The notes under the pieces were generated by a model that was not told the DNA's origin, searched no databases, and worked only from the letters and a program-made list of their open reading frames with translations. Made by a program: the position numbers and the translations under genes. Positions 12,301 through 23,903 of a stretch of DNA of 64,000 bases are shown piece after piece (position 1 is the stretch's first letter; each line of letters starts with the position of its first letter). The stretch comes from Symbiodinium natans (lineage: Eukaryota; Sar; Dinophyceae; Suessiales; Symbiodiniaceae): assembly GCA_905221605.1 (NCBI GenBank), contig CAJNDS010002169.1, positions 353,967 through 417,966 on the forward strand. The letters run 5' to 3'.

Positions 12301-12503
12301 GATTAGTGGCGCCGCGATGGCGTCAACACACTCTCCACTGCAGCCCTTGTTGGCCAACCTGCTTCGCACTTGGCAGATGACGATGAGGCGATGCGCCAAA
12401 GCGCTCATCGGGGGAGCTGCAGGGCAGTGAGAAGTCCCGTCCCCGGCTGCAGCCGAGGCTGTCACGACGGGTGGGATTGGTTGGGGAGGCCTCGTGTACG
12501 CTT
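9311..12503 (+). repeat. Tandem array of six units of about 576 bp
   Basis: Units begin at CATGCCACGTGCAA: 9311, 9887, 10449, 11024, 11603 and 12182, with steps of 576, 562, 575, 579 and 579. The last is cut off near 12503. Each complete unit contains a (CCA)n run of differing length that explains most of the length change. Neighbours are most alike in pairs: 1-2 lack an insertion near the CGAGG motif, 3-4 share CTTCTTCTTGACGTTG, and 5-6 share GCGGCGTTTGC. Open frames of 60-112 codons recur on both strands but none resembles a known protein. A diverged relative of the unit flanks both sides (9205-9265 and 12690-12750). The array is free of ITS. Function unknown: it could be a satellite or a repeated exon with intron. 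Confidence 0.9.
9799..9835 (+). repeat. (CCA)n microsatellite inside the first array unit
   Basis: A pure ACC/CCA run. Homologous runs of different lengths lie near 10374-10396, 10948-10971, 11520-11550 and 12099-12129. Length differences show replication slippage after the units were duplicated. Confidence 0.9.
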
Positions 12504-14485
12504 TCATCGGCTTCAGCTTCAAGCTGTTTAGCTTTCACTGGTAACACCCGTTAGAGGGTGCTGGCGAGTCGTTTCAAGGCCTTCGCATCTTTTTTCAGAG
12601 GTATTGCAGGCAACCTTTCGCTCTGTGGCTATTCATGGCGGGCAAGGGCAGCTTCTTGTTTTTGTGCACCTGTCCGCGCACGTCAATATGCCCAGGTGAT
12701 AGCCAAACTTGCTCTCGGTTAGGTTCACCACCCGGTCCGCAAAATGCTATCATACTTATTGGTTGTGGTTTATAGTCAGTTGTGCCTATCTGAAGCTAAT
12801 AATCACACCCTGACCCCTAAACTCTGAAGCCCTTAAGGCCCAACCCCCCCCCCCGCCCCTAAAAAGCCACCCCACCCCCCGGCACCGGAAGCTCGTGCGC
12901 CAGGCTGGCTCTGGAACACGCCTCGCCCTCCCTGCGGGCAGACGTCGAGGCACGGAAATGAAAAGGGGGGGGGGGGGGGGGGTGGAGGGGGGTTTGGGGT
13001 TTAGGGTTTAAGGGTTTACGGCCTTGCAAGGTTTTTGTTCTTGAGGGTTTAGGGGTGTGGGGCTTCGGTTTTGGGAGTGTTTGGAGGGGGGATTCAGGCC
13101 CCCGTAACCTTTTGTTGGGCTTGGGTTGGAATGCCCCTTGAAACCAAAAAGGGCATCCTTTCCATTCCCAGGTTAATTTTGTGACTAGTTTTGGAGGTTC
13201 AGGGCTCGCATCATTCTACCCACGGGAACTGTTGGGTTGAGAGTTTAGGGTTGGGCTTTGGCGGTTGTGGCCGCATAGTTCTACCAGCTTGGTCCGTCAG
13301 ACTAAGCCCGAAGCCCTAGACCCCAAAGCCCTTTCTCCATTTCTGTCCCGGTCACTGGAGAATGAGTTCAGGTGGTTCTGGCCGCTGTTAAGCAGAACGG
13401 GCTCGCCTTCGGCACCACTGCAGCATTACATGGTGGGGGGAAGGGAATGGAGTTGCTTGCGCCGGATGTAGAACTCCAGGGGCCACCAGGCCCATGGTAC
13501 GTGTAGGGTCCAACCCCCCCCCCCCCGCCCCCAAAGCTGCACACCAGCCGAACCTGCTTCCCACCTGGCTTCCTTTTGGTGTTTTTTAGGGTTCCCTCCC
13601 TGCAAGACCCAGCGTTATACACCCATGAACTATAGGTCAGGGGAGACACCGAAAACCTCAGGCCCTAAACCCTAAACCCTTCCGATGAAACCCTTTTATA
13701 TGCTCATCTCGCAATCCACGAGGCCCCGAGCTCGAACCCCTAAGCCCCAGTTGCCCCAACTGTTCAAGCAGCTTTCATAAACCCTAAACCCTAAACCCTA
13801 AACCCTCAACCCTAAACCCTAAACCCTAAACCCTAAACCCGAATATGATTCACGATAAACCCCGAAACCCTCAACCCCTCAACCATACCATGGGGCTTGG
13901 GAACCTTGCACAAAAAAACCAAGCGCCTCAAGCTCAAAAGCCCCTTGCAGAGCGCTTCAATCCCTTGCCTACCCCTCCTCCCCCCCCCCCCCCAGACAAC
14001 AAAAAAAAACGAAACAAGCTCAACCGAAAGCCAGCCCCCCCCCCCCCGCCCAAATTTTTCTAAACCCCCAAACCCCGAACCTGACTCCCCAAACCCTAAA
14101 CCCCACAGCCTCAACCCTAATCCCCAAAATCCCCAAACCCTAAGCCCCAGACCCTAAAGCCTAAACACCAAAACCCCAAAAATCCTAAACACCAAAAGCC
14201 CAGTACAAGGTATGGCCTCGAAGCGTCTGCGCTCCGACGCCCGGGCCCTGGGATCCTTTCAGCCGGGTTTACTTGGGTTTAGGGTTCAGGGTTTGGGGTT
14301 CAGGGTTTCAGGGGTTAGGGTTAAGCGTTTTAGGTTTGGGGTTCAGGGTTTAACTGGGGTTGATTTGGAATTCATCTTAAAGGCTTGGGGGCTTAGGGTC
14401 TAAGTTCAAATGGGTTTGGCTTGGAGTAATTTGTTGAGTTCTGTGGGCCCTAACCCCTTTACGACCCCTCCTGCTACGTTGTACA

Positions 14486-14570
14486 TCCCTAAACCCTAAA
14501 CCCTAAACCCTAAACCCTAAACCCTAAACCCTAAACCCTAAACCCTAAACCCTAACCCTAAACCCTAAAC
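14486..14570 (-). repeat. ITS, (CCCTAAA)12
   Basis: One CCCTAA unit interrupts an otherwise perfect run. Further ITS follow at 14674-14730 (forward) and 14833-14886 (reverse). Confidence 0.94.
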
Positions 14571-16448
14571 GTACAGAGAGGCGCCCTTCGCGCCAGTCAG
14601 CAGGATGGTGCTGCGAGAGCCTTCGACCACCTCCGTGAGCGCGATAGCTTCTCACCAACAAGCTCGGAATGGGTTTAGAGTTTAGGGTTTAGGGTTTAGG
14701 GTTTAGGGTTTAGGGTTTAGGGTTTAGGGTGTTCTGACCTTCATGCCTTTGGTCGGAACGGGCGACGTGAGACCGGCTCGCCGTGGCATTGCCTCAAACC
14801 CTACACCCCAGACCCAAAGATACAGAAAGGGACCCTAAACCCTAAACCCTAAACCCTAAACCCTAAACCCTAAACCCTAAACCCTGGCCCTAGACCCTAA
14901 GCCCCCCAAAAAAATTGAAATCCCTTGATTGCCCTGAAAACGAGGTGTTGCTGTGTTTTTTTGTGGGGGGTTCTGAATAGGTTGCGGGCCCGATTTCTAA
15001 CTTTCAGGTTTTCAGGAGTTTCAGGGTCGGGCTTCTGAAAGTTCAAGGTTTCAAGCGTTTCAAGGTTGTGGTTTGGGTCTCAAGCATGAAGATCCCCTCC
15101 CCCTGTACCCTGTGCGTACTACATAATCCCCCTTGTACCGCACCAAAGCATTTTGCACCCTCCGCCCAGAAAACCCTGCCCCCTCACCAACCCCCAAACC
15201 CCTGAACCCCCAACCCCTAAACCTCTAACCCCGAAACCCTAAACCCTAAACCCTAGCCCTAAACCCTAAACCCTAGCCCTAAACCCTAAAACCCCTATAG
15301 CACAAACATTGAACGCAGCTCTCTAGCTCCCGAGGATGGCTTGCTCCTCGCTGCGGTGCAGCAAAATGGCCCCTCGGCTTTGGATTTAGGGTTTAGGGTT
15401 TAGGGTTTAGGGTTTAGAATGTAGAGTTTAGAGTTTCCTAAACCCTAGACCCCTGAATCCTACACCCGGATCCCTAACCCTAAACCCCTGGACTCCAAAC
15501 CCTAAAACCCTCAACCCTAAACCCGGGTTGAGGCTCAGGCCTCAGTGACTTTAGTGACAGCGCACACTTTTTTAGTATTAGTAGTATTACTATTGGCATT
15601 AGTATTGTTATGTTATTGTTTTTGTTGTTATTGTTATTGCTGTTCTCGGCAGGACTGGCCCTCCAGCACGCCCGGCCAAGGCAACGAAACAGCGCCTTGG
15701 AGAAAGTCGTGGTTGGGAGTTGAGGGTTTGGGCGTTTAGGATTGCCTAAACCCTAAACCCTAAACCCTAAACCCTTGAAGGTTTGGGAGCTTATAGGCTT
15801 CCTTAAACCGTAAGTCCTAAGCGGACCTAAACCCCAAGTCCTGGAGGGTTTAAACGCCTGGGGAGAGTTTGGGGCCGGGGATGGGGTCTGGGGGATCATG
15901 GCTTCGTTGCTCCTGGCGCCTACAAGCCAACCGGAGAGCCCAGCGTCCCCGACTTACTTTCGGAAGGTTAACGCACCCTAAACCCTAAACCCTAAACCCT
16001 AAACTCTCAACCCTAAACCCTAAACCCTAAACCCAACGCTGAAGTCCAAGAAGGTCCAGAGACTCCCATGTTCCTTAGTTCTGAAAGGAAGGTTCCTTAC
16101 CCGCGGCCCGTGGCGACAGCCAAAACCACAATGCGCCCCGCAGCCACAGTGACAACAGGGCCAGCGAGTGAGTGAGTGAGCGAGTGAGTCGCTTAAGAGG
16201 ATCAGATTTAGGGAAGATATGGGGGGGTTCCGAAACTGGGGGGAGGGTACCCTTTTAGAGGACAGTCACATTTCTGCTGCTGTCAACCGCGCCTTCAGTT
16301 CGGCATGCAGGGGCCCTAAACCCTAAACCCCAAACCCCAAACACGAACCCCTAAGCCCTAAACCCACACGCTGAGGCTGGCCCATCGCTGTGGCCGCTGT
16401 GGTGCAGTGCGGGCTTGTCCTCGCCCAAGGGGATTGATAGGGTTGAGG

Positions 16449-16612
16449 GGATTGGTAGGGTTTAGGGTTTAGGGTTTAGGGTTTAGGGTTTAGGGTTTAG
16501 GGTTTAGGGTTTAGGGTTTAGGGTTTAGGGTTTAGGGTTTAGGGTTTAGGGTTTAGGGGGTTGGCAGGGTTTAGGGTTTAGGGGTTGGCAGGGTTTAGGG
16601 TTTAGGTTATAG
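16449..16612 (+). repeat. ITS, (TTTAGGG)15 plus GGGTTGGCA interruptions
   Basis: After fifteen perfect units, TTAGGGGGTTGGCAGGGTTT repeats in slightly different form twice, a small higher-order pattern. Confidence 0.93.
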
Positions 16613-17541
16613 GGGCGTGGAAGGGTGGCTCTAAACCCTAAACCTTGTTCTTTGGGGTCGCAGGGGGTCTGGGGTTCCGCGGTTCGGTTTCGGGCTTTTG
16701 GGGCACACTGCCAGCAAAGTGGAGGCATGAGAAAGAAACGCATCGATCAACCCCTGGGTCTCTCAAAACAAGGGTTTGGGGTTTGCGGTTTAGGGTTTAA
16801 AGTTTAGGGTTTAAAGTTTAGGGTTTAGGCCTTAGGGTTTAGGGTTTAGGGTTGATATGAGCTTTGAAGCACAGGTCCCAGGATGCCCTCAGAAGTAGCA
16901 TCGCTGCACCCGACACTCTTCAGGATGCCCCTGAAGCACCCATATTTGTTTAGGGTTTAGGGTTTAGGGTTTAGGGTTTAGGGTTTAGGGTTTAGGGTTT
17001 TAGGAGCCGTTGTAAAACCAAAAATGGGGGGGGGGGGGGGGGGGTGCCCCTAAAATAGACCCCAAGTAGTAGGAGTCCCTTGTGAGAAGGACCTCAAGAA
17101 GGTACCGTTTGAAACCCCCCAAATCTGAGTAGCTGTAGGTAGCCTTGAAGCTTTTGGGGTACATATAGTCCTGCCAGAATTGAAGGCCGAACCTTTTCGG
17201 GCCCAGGGTACTCAGCAACTAGGTAGTCAGACCCAAACAAGGTGGCCCCTTTCTCTCCTCGGCTACGGGAGAGCCTAGCCCTCAACCCTAAACCCTAAAC
17301 CCTAAACCCTAAATTCTTCAGCCCTGCTCCTTGCGACCTGCAAGGGCATGTCCCTAGAAGGCTACTTCGGGGGGTTGTTCTAGAAGTAACCTCCACCAGT
17401 CAATCCCTGGTAGCAACAAAGGCCCCCAAAAGAGGGTTTAGGGTCTAGGGTTTAGGGTTTAGGGTTTAGGGTTTAGGGTTTAGGGTGATGATAGACCACG
17501 AAGCCCTGATCCTACAACCCTCATGCCTTGAGTCCTAAAAC

Positions 17542-17654
17542 AACACCCCTAAACCCTAAACCCTAAACCCTAAACCCTAAACCCTAAACCCTAAACCCTA
17601 AACCCTAAACCCTAAACCCTAAACCCTAAACCCTAAACCCTAAACCCTAAACCG
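17542..17654 (-). repeat. ITS, (CCCTAAA)16
   Basis: Sixteen perfect units; a degenerate forward array follows at 17760-17875. Confidence 0.95.
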
Positions 17655-17970
17655 AAACCCCTGGACCCCTAAGACAAGCGAAGGCCCTGCAATTTGTTTC
17701 GAGCCCTCTGCGCGACTCCCTGGAGCTCGTCCTCTTCGCGCTGCAGCAGGATTCGGTTGTTTAGGGTTTGGGGTTTAGAGTTTAGGGTTTAGGGTTTAGG
17801 GTTTGGGGTTTGGGGTTTAGGGTTTAGGGTTAGGGCTTTTTGGGGTTTAGGGTTTAGGGTTTAGGGTTTAGGGTTTTTGGAGTTTGAAGGGCCTCGGAGT
17901 TGAGGGTGTAGGGCTTGAGGGCTTGGAGTTCAGGGGCGTGGAGGGTTGAAGAATTTGAGAGCTTAAGGTT

Positions 17971-18090
17971 CTAGGACTCCTGGGGAGTATAGGCCCCCTA
18001 TTCCCCCTTTTGTTGAACTTTGGTTCCCTTCTTAGAAGCCCCCTTCGAACCAAAAAGGGGCACCCTTCTATTCCTAGGTTACTCTTTGGG
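17971..18090. mobile_element. Family D element, copy D1
   Basis: CTAGGACTCCTGGGGAGTAT at the left and ATTCCTAGGTTACTC at the right match the other D copies. The centre pairs TTTGGTTCCCTTC with CGAACCAAAAAGGGGC. Degraded relatives lie near 13095-13175, 24309-24376, 31636-31690 and 50955-51030. Confidence 0.75.
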
Positions 18091-18484
18091 TTTAGGGATT
18101 CATTGGTTCGATGTGGTTCATGTCAAGGGAGCACGTCTCGTACCCCTAAAGGCTCCCCTGAATTATTCCCAGTATGGCCCTTCTATTCCCTTGGAGGATC
18201 CTTGAGAAGGGTACCCAAACCCAAGGGTACAACCTTGGGGGTCCGAGGTAGAGTCCTTTCATAATCACCCTAAACCAAACACCCTAAACCCCTAAACCCG
18301 GAAACCCCTAAACCCTAACCTACTAGATGGTCCCAGGTCTCATCCCTGATGATCAAGGGCCTCAGCTTGCCAGGACCCTGCCTCCTTGGACTTTGCCTCC
18401 GAGCGGGTCCGTTCTGCGCTCATCTCTTTGCTGGCGCTCTGACATAGGGTTAAGGGTTGAGGGTCTCAAACCCTGATCCCTACA

Positions 18485-18825
18485 CAAAACCCTAAAACTC
18501 TAACACCCTAAAACCCTAACACCCTCAAACCCCAAAACCGTTAAAACCCTGAACACCCTTAACGCCCTTAACACCCTTAACACCCTTAAAAACTAAAACC
18601 CTAAAACCCTAAAACCCTGAAACCCTAACACCCTAACACCCTAAAACCCGAAAACCCCAAAACCCTAAAACCCTAAAACCCCTAAAAGCCCTTTAAACCC
18701 CTAAAAACCCTTAAAACCCTTAAAACCCTTAAAACCCTTAAAACCCTTAAAACCCTTAAAACCCTAAAACCCTAAAACCCTAAAACCCTAAGACCCTAAA
18801 ACCCTAAAACCCTAAACCCTCAACC
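18485..18825 (-). repeat. Degenerate telomere-like array with AAAACCCTT and AACACCCT units
   Basis: Units of eight or nine bases (AAAACCCT, TTAAAACCC, AACACCCTT) replace the heptamer over about 340 bases. Runs of identical variants show local slippage after mutation. Confidence 0.88.
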
Positions 18826-19207
18826 CTCGGGTTTCGGGTTTAGGGCTTGGGGGGGGGATGAGGGGTGAGGGGAGCCTCGAAGACGCCGCCAAAAATCAAA
18901 AAACAAACGCACCCCTCAAGCTCTTAACACACCCTATGCGGCCCAAGGTACACCCTAAAACCTGACTGCAATCTAAGCCCTAAACCCAAAAACCCTAACC
19001 CTGTAACCCTAAACCCTATAGCCCTAAACTCTATAACCCTAAACCCCATAACCCTAAACCCTATGACCCTTCAGCCTTTTACCCTACAAAGCCAGGGTGT
19101 TCCGTGGTGTGGATGGGGCCTTCTCAGGTGGACTCCTGGGCGGAGTCCTGCGCGGTGATGGCCAGGTCTATGGCTTGCAGGCTTGAAAACACTTTTGACT
19201 TGGTAAG

Positions 19208-19286
19208 TAGGGTTTAGGGTTTAGGGTTTAGGGTTTAGGGTTTAGGGTTTAGGGTTTAGGGTTTAGGGTTTAGGGTTTAGGGTTAG
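19208..19286 (+). repeat. ITS, (TTTAGGG)11, joined to a broken family C end
   Basis: The element end ACTTTTGACTTGGTAAGTAG passes directly into GGGTTTAGGG. Confidence 0.92.
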
Positions 19287-19940
19287 GGGTGTGAGAAAAC
19301 CTTCGCGACTCAGGTTTTCTCGTTTGTTTTTTTTTTTTGGCGGGGGGAGGGGGGGGTTAGGGGTCTAGGGCCTTTGGGTTTGAGGGTTCTAGGTTTAGGG
19401 CGAACGTTTTCAAGGCTTTGGGGGAGTTTAGGGGTTTAGGTTTAGGGCTTTGGAGTCTGGGATTTCAGTGGCTGCGTTACGAAAGATGATTACTACTACG
19501 GCAGTTACTACGGCTATGTGTGCTACATGCACTAAGGAAGTTATCGTCGCCGCTGCAACAAATGGTTGCTACTTTGAGTAGCTACTGTACATATAGAATG
19601 TCACGGCTGTGACTACGGACTATTTAGCATTATTTTGCCGTGAGCCGAATAGCCCGTCCCCCAATCAAAAACCAAGACCTGGTACACAGGACCAACACAT
19701 GAGCCCCTAAACCCTACACCCTAAACCCTAAACCCTAAACCCCACACCCCTGATCAACCTTGGAAGGCCCAAAAAAAACACCCGTCCACCATGAAAGCCC
19801 AGGAAAAAGCCAAGGAAACCCCCAGTCGATATTTGGTGAGCTCTCTAAAGTGTGGTCCCTTTAGGGTTTAGGGTTTAGGGTTTAGGGTTTGGGATTTAGG
19901 GTTTAGGGCTTATATTGCAGCTGAAGGTTTTAGGGAGCAT

Positions 19941-20078
19941 CAACATGGTGAGTTCTCGAAAGTATGGTCCCTTTAGGGTTAAGGGTTTCGGCTCAGGGTT
20001 TCCGGCGTCACTGTTCTAAGGCGGCCCCTGAATAGTTAGGGTACCCAAAAAGGGACCACAATTCAGAGAACTGACCAC
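19941..20078. mobile_element. Family J-like element with partial duplicate upstream
   Basis: CATGGTGAGTTCTCGAAAGT pairs with TCAGAGAACTGACCACAT, and TATGGTCCCTTTAGGG with CCAAAAAGGGACCAC. A second left end (GGTGAGCTCTCTAAAGTGTG, 19833-19865) lies 100 bases upstream, separated by ITS. Confidence 0.65.
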
Positions 20079-20102
20079 ATATCTTTGGTGAAGCCTAAAT
20101 CC

Positions 20103-20262
20103 AACAAAGCCTGCGGGCTCCTGGCAAGCCCGAAACCAGGAAGCCTTACACCCTAAACCCTAAACCCTAAACCCGAAACCCTAAACCCTAAACCCTAAAC
20201 CCGAAACCCTAAACCCTAAACCCTAAACCCTAAACAAAGCCTGCCAGCTCCTGGCAAGCCCG
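20103..20262. repeat. ITS flanked by 30-bp direct repeats
   Basis: 20103-20132 and 20233-20262 are the same 30 bases (AACAAAGCCTG ... CTCCTGGCAAGCCCG) with two mismatches. Between them lies a CCCTAAA block (20150-20235). Confidence 0.93.
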
Positions 20263-20360
20263 GGCTTCGGGTTGATGATGGCTCTATGGGCTGCACTGAA
20301 TGCATCCCCCCACTTGACCGTTGCAACCGGAAGGGAAGTTCCCAAATCCCTGAAAGCATA

Positions 20361-20433
20361 GGTTTAGGGTTTAGGGTTTAGGGTTTAGGGTTTAGGGTTT
20401 AGGGTTTAGGGTTTAGGGTTTAGGGTTTAGGGT
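20361..20433 (+). repeat. ITS, (TTTAGGG)10
   Basis: Ten perfect units. Confidence 0.95.
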
Positions 20434-20695
20434 TAACAGTACCTTCGCCCCTCAGACCTTAAACACTCACTCCGAGAATCACCAAGAACTGCCAGTCCCT
20501 GTGGCACCTAGAGCCTAATCTTGCACCCCACAACCCCTATAAGCTCCAAACCCCCAAACCCCCAAAACTGCCAAACCCCCAAACCCGATGAATAAGTCTT
20601 CGAGCCCCATTCTTTCGGGCGGTTCTCTAAATTAGGGCCCCTTCTCTGCAGTCCTAAGTACAGCACGGCGCCTCAGGACCCCCAAAATGGACCAA

Positions 20696-21050
20696 ACCCT
20701 AAACCTTAAACCCTAAACCCCAAGCCCCAAACCCCAAACCCCCAAACCCTAAACCCCAAACCCCCAAACCCTAAACCCCAAACCCCAAACCCTAAACCCC
20801 AAACCCTAAACCCTAAACCCTAAACCCAACTTTAGAGACCTGCGGCGAGGCGCTAGAGCCGATGGGCCGCTCCATCAGCTCCACGGAGAGCACCGCCTCG
20901 GACATCGACGCCGGGCGAGGGTTTAGGGTTTAGGGTTTAGGGTTTAGGGTTTAGGGTTTGGGGTTTGGGGTTTGGGGTTTGGGGTTTGGGGTTTAGGGTT
21001 TCTTGCTTTAGGGTTTAGGGTTTAGGGTTTAGGGTTTAGGGTTTAGGGCT
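20696..21050. repeat. Opposed ITS pair with variant units
   Basis: 20696-20827 is CCCTAAA with CCCCAAA variants. 20918-21050 is TTTAGGG with a run of five TTTGGGG units at 20955-20990 and a short interruption at 21000. Confidence 0.92.
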
Positions 21051-21430
21051 TCTCGCCGCGCCGCGGCAGTAAATCTCATGCGGGGATGGCGCCCCAACAC
21101 ACCCAGGGGGTGTGAGGGGGCGGCATATGTCGCGGCGGCGTATGTTGAAGTTGGAGCCATCACAACCATAAAGGTTGGGTTGTTCTATTTTTCCGCCCCC
21201 TGCTTACGAGGCATCCACCCAACTTTTCTCCTTGTAGGGTTTCGGGCTAACGCCCCAAATTCCCACTTCCCTGCACCGGCACTGGAGGTGCAGCTCACGC
21301 TCAACACAACTCTTTAGGCTTGCATAGTAAGTCCAAGCGATGGTGTTAGTCGCTGTCCGGTGTAGTTCTGGGTCCAGCCACCTTAGAAAAAAGCCGACCT
21401 GGGTGGGAATTTAGGGTTTAGGTTGTTGGA

Positions 21431-21555
21431 GGGTTTAGGGCTTAGGGCTTAGGGCTTAGGGCTTAGGGCTTAGGGCTTAGGGCTTAGGGCTTAGGGCTTA
21501 GGGCTTAGGGCTTAGGGCTTAGGGCTTAGGGCTTAGGGCTTAGGGCTTAGGGCTT
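21431..21555 (+). repeat. Homogeneous (CTTAGGG)17 variant array
   Basis: One variant heptamer, CTTAGGG, repeats about seventeen times without mixing with TTTAGGG. Shorter CTTAGGG runs are at 40438-40469 and 47570-47605. Confidence 0.95.
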
Positions 21556-22074
21556 GGCATTTTGGGTTGTTTTATAGGCTGCGGGCTTGAAGGATTTAAG
21601 GTTATGGGATTTTGGGGCTCTGGGTGTAGGATTTGGGGCCTTTCTTGGGTGGAATTGGTGCTTTGTTGAAATGGTGTTTAGATGTTCTCTGTGTGTGTGT
21701 GTGTGCGTGCACGTGTGCGTGTGGGTGCGCGCGTGCGTGTGCGCGCCCGTGGCTGTTTTAGGGCAGAGGGGAGTTAGGGAGGCTTCAAGGCGCTTAGGGA
21801 AGGGTTTGGGGTTTGGGGTTTGGGGTTGGGGGTGTCTAGGTCTTTGGCAAGTTTAGGTTTTTTAGGGGCTTTTACTGTGCTGCTCAAATGGTCAAGGTTT
21901 GTGAAGGGTGTGAAAGGTGCTTTGCAGTTGCTCAAGGCTTTGAGGTTTTAGGGTTCTTTGTCGGGTTGTGGGCGGGTGGGCTTAGCGTTTTTGTTGGAGT
22001 GTTTTGGTTGCATGTTTGGGGCTTTGAAGTCTTAGGTTCAGCTGGCTTTGGAGCCTCTAGGGGCTTTCGGGCTT

Positions 22075-22204
22075 TAGTTGCATGGGCCCTTAATGTGGTC
22101 CCTAACCTCCTTCAAAGGGTTCTGATGTATGGGCCCTTGGGTTGTATAAGGTATATGAGGGGTAGGGCCCCCTTTAACGGGCCCACATTAAGGGGTGTAA
22201 CTAC
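22075..22204. mobile_element. Family F foldback MITE, copy F1
   Basis: TGCATGGGCCCTTAATGTGG pairs with CCCACATTAAGGGGTGTAAC. An inner hairpin is ATGGGCCCTTGGG / GGGCCCCCTTTAACGGGCCC. Other copies are at 24411-24554 and 61003-61162. Confidence 0.82.
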
Positions 22205-22261
22205 CGTTAGATGTTCGCCTGAAGTAAGGACTGCTAGCCTTGAACCCTCAACCCTAACCTT

Positions 22262-22362
22262 GAGATGTTCCACCCCTAATACTATCAGTCCTGAACAGGG
22301 ATTAGAGTACCCCCCTATTAAAATCCCTATGAAGGACTTTTAGTCTAAGAGGGAACATCCCA
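22262..22362. mobile_element. Family A foldback MITE, copy A3
   Basis: Arms GAGATGTTCCACCCCTAATA and AAGAGGGAACATCCCA flank a centre with TTAGAGTACCCCCC. It lies just after a family F element and a short ITS. Confidence 0.85.
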
Positions 22363-22684
22363 ACCCAAACCCTCAACCCTGAACCTTAAGTTTTCGGGTT
22401 CTGTGTCGAGGACGAAAGACTGGAGGACTGGAGCAGCAGCGGAGATGATGCCCAAGAAGAGGCGAGGCTTCCAACCCCAACACCATAAAAGCCTACTTGC
22501 CACTAAAACCCTAAATCCCCCTAAACCCTAAACCCTAAATCCCTCAAGCCCTGAAAATCTGAAGCTTGGGTTGGACAGAACTTAGGGTTCGCGCATTCAC
22601 TCTGCCTCTCTGCGTGTCCTGTTTCTCTTCCCGGTGTGTGAAGACTAGGTCCTTGGGACAATTTAGGGCTCCTAGCATGGGCCC

Positions 22685-22756
22685 GTTTAGGGTTTAGGGT
22701 TTAGGGTTTAGGGTTTAGGGTTTAGGGTTTATGGTTTAGGGTTTAGGGTTTAGGGC
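22685..22756 (+). repeat. ITS, (TTTAGGG)10
   Basis: One TTTATGG variant. Confidence 0.94.
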
Positions 22757-22854
22757 TCCTAGTCCCTAAACCCTAAACCTTCCTGTCTAGGAACGTAAAA
22801 ACATGAGGCCCGCAGGCTGACGGAAGTACGTTACCATGTCCGGGGGTATATATT

Positions 22855-23201
22855 CGGATGTTCCCCCTTATACTAGCAGTCCATAATGGGGAGGTTGAGG
22901 GTTTAGTTAGGGCTTGGGCTTCGGGTTTCGGGTTTAGGGTTTAGGGTTTAGGGTTTAGGGTTTAGGGTTTAGGGTTTAGGGTTTAGGGTTTAGGGTTTAG
23001 GGTTTAGGGTTTAGGCTTTTGGGGAGTAGTAGGACCCAGAGTAGGCCCCTCTTCCCTCTTTTTTAGGGTTTGGGTTCCCTTACACGTCCCTGTAAACCAA
23101 AAAGGGCACCTTTCTTTGTTCCTAGGTTGCTCCGGGGTCTAGACGTAACCCCCCCCTATTGTAGTCCCGATTAAGGACTGTTAGTATAAGGGAACATCCC
23201 A
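22855..23201. mobile_element. Family A MITE split by an ITS and a family D element
   Basis: The left arm is 22855-22892 (TCGGATGTTCCCCCTTATAC) and the right arm 23148-23201, ending GGGAACATCCCA. Between them are a TTTAGGG block (22915-23014) and a complete family D element (23028-23143). This looks like one A element later invaded twice. Confidence 0.7.
23028..23143. mobile_element. Family D element, copy D2
   Basis: It runs from AGTAGGACCCAGAGTAGGCC to CCTAGGTTGCTCCGGGGTCT. The internal hairpin GGTTTGGGTTCCC / AAACCAAAAAGGGC is shared with D1 and D3. It lies inside the split family A element. Confidence 0.8.
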
Positions 23202-23789
23202 AGGTATATAGTCACTGCCGCCATCCTTTGATTATTGGCATATGGGAGTTTAGGAACGTAAGGGACACCTAATGTAGTCCTCCAAATAGCAGGATTCCCT
23301 TGTAATGAGGACCCCAATAAGGCACCCCTAACTTTCGGAAACCTTCATATTACCATGGTAAACGAAAAGCCAAGCCCCCAAAAGGCCCAAAACCGCCCCT
23401 TCTTCGATTGCGAAAGGACCAAGTCTTATTGGCTCTTCGAAGGGATCCAAGAAGATGAGGTTCCCTATCTTAGCCCCTTCAAGCGTTCTATATGGAGATC
23501 TGTAAGGCGTCCGTTTCCCGAATTCCATGCAGGCTCTAGCTGAAAACTTTGGGGAACCTTGCGGAACATCCCTTGGGGTGGGGGGGGGGGGCTTAGTAGG
23601 GGTGTAGCCCAAGTAAGGGGGCCCTTCTTCGTGGACCTACTATAGCATGTTCCACAAGGATCTTCAGGGTTTAGGGTTTAGGGTACATCAAGGATCATTA
23701 TAGATTAGGGTCCCTTTTGGGGATCCGTTTTTTAAAGGGTGCCGCCTCGTAACCCACAAAGGGCCCCAATGTTTTAAACTACACTGGTA

Positions 23790-23903
23790 CTTGGAAGCCC
23801 TTTTGACTTAGTAAGTAGGGTTAGTCAGGTGGGTTATGGGGAGTATAATCGGGTTTCTAGGGGGTGCTAGTCAGACTTACTGAGTCAAAAGAGCTTCCAA
23901 GTA
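23790..23903. mobile_element. Family C foldback MITE (GACTTAGTAAGT), copy C1
   Basis: CTTGGAAGCCCTTTTGACTT at the left pairs with GAGTCAAAAGAGCTTCCAAG at the right. The centre holds GGTGGGTTATGGGGAGTATA. Copies are at 43939-44053 and 59384-59579; a truncated left end at 19183-19212 runs straight into an ITS. Confidence 0.88.

Noticed and set aside
9311-12503. CRISPR array or protein-coding tandem gene
   Set aside because: Units are about 576 bp without short repeats and unique spacers. Frames recur on both strands with no known motif, and the possible AG acceptor is lost in units 3 and 4.
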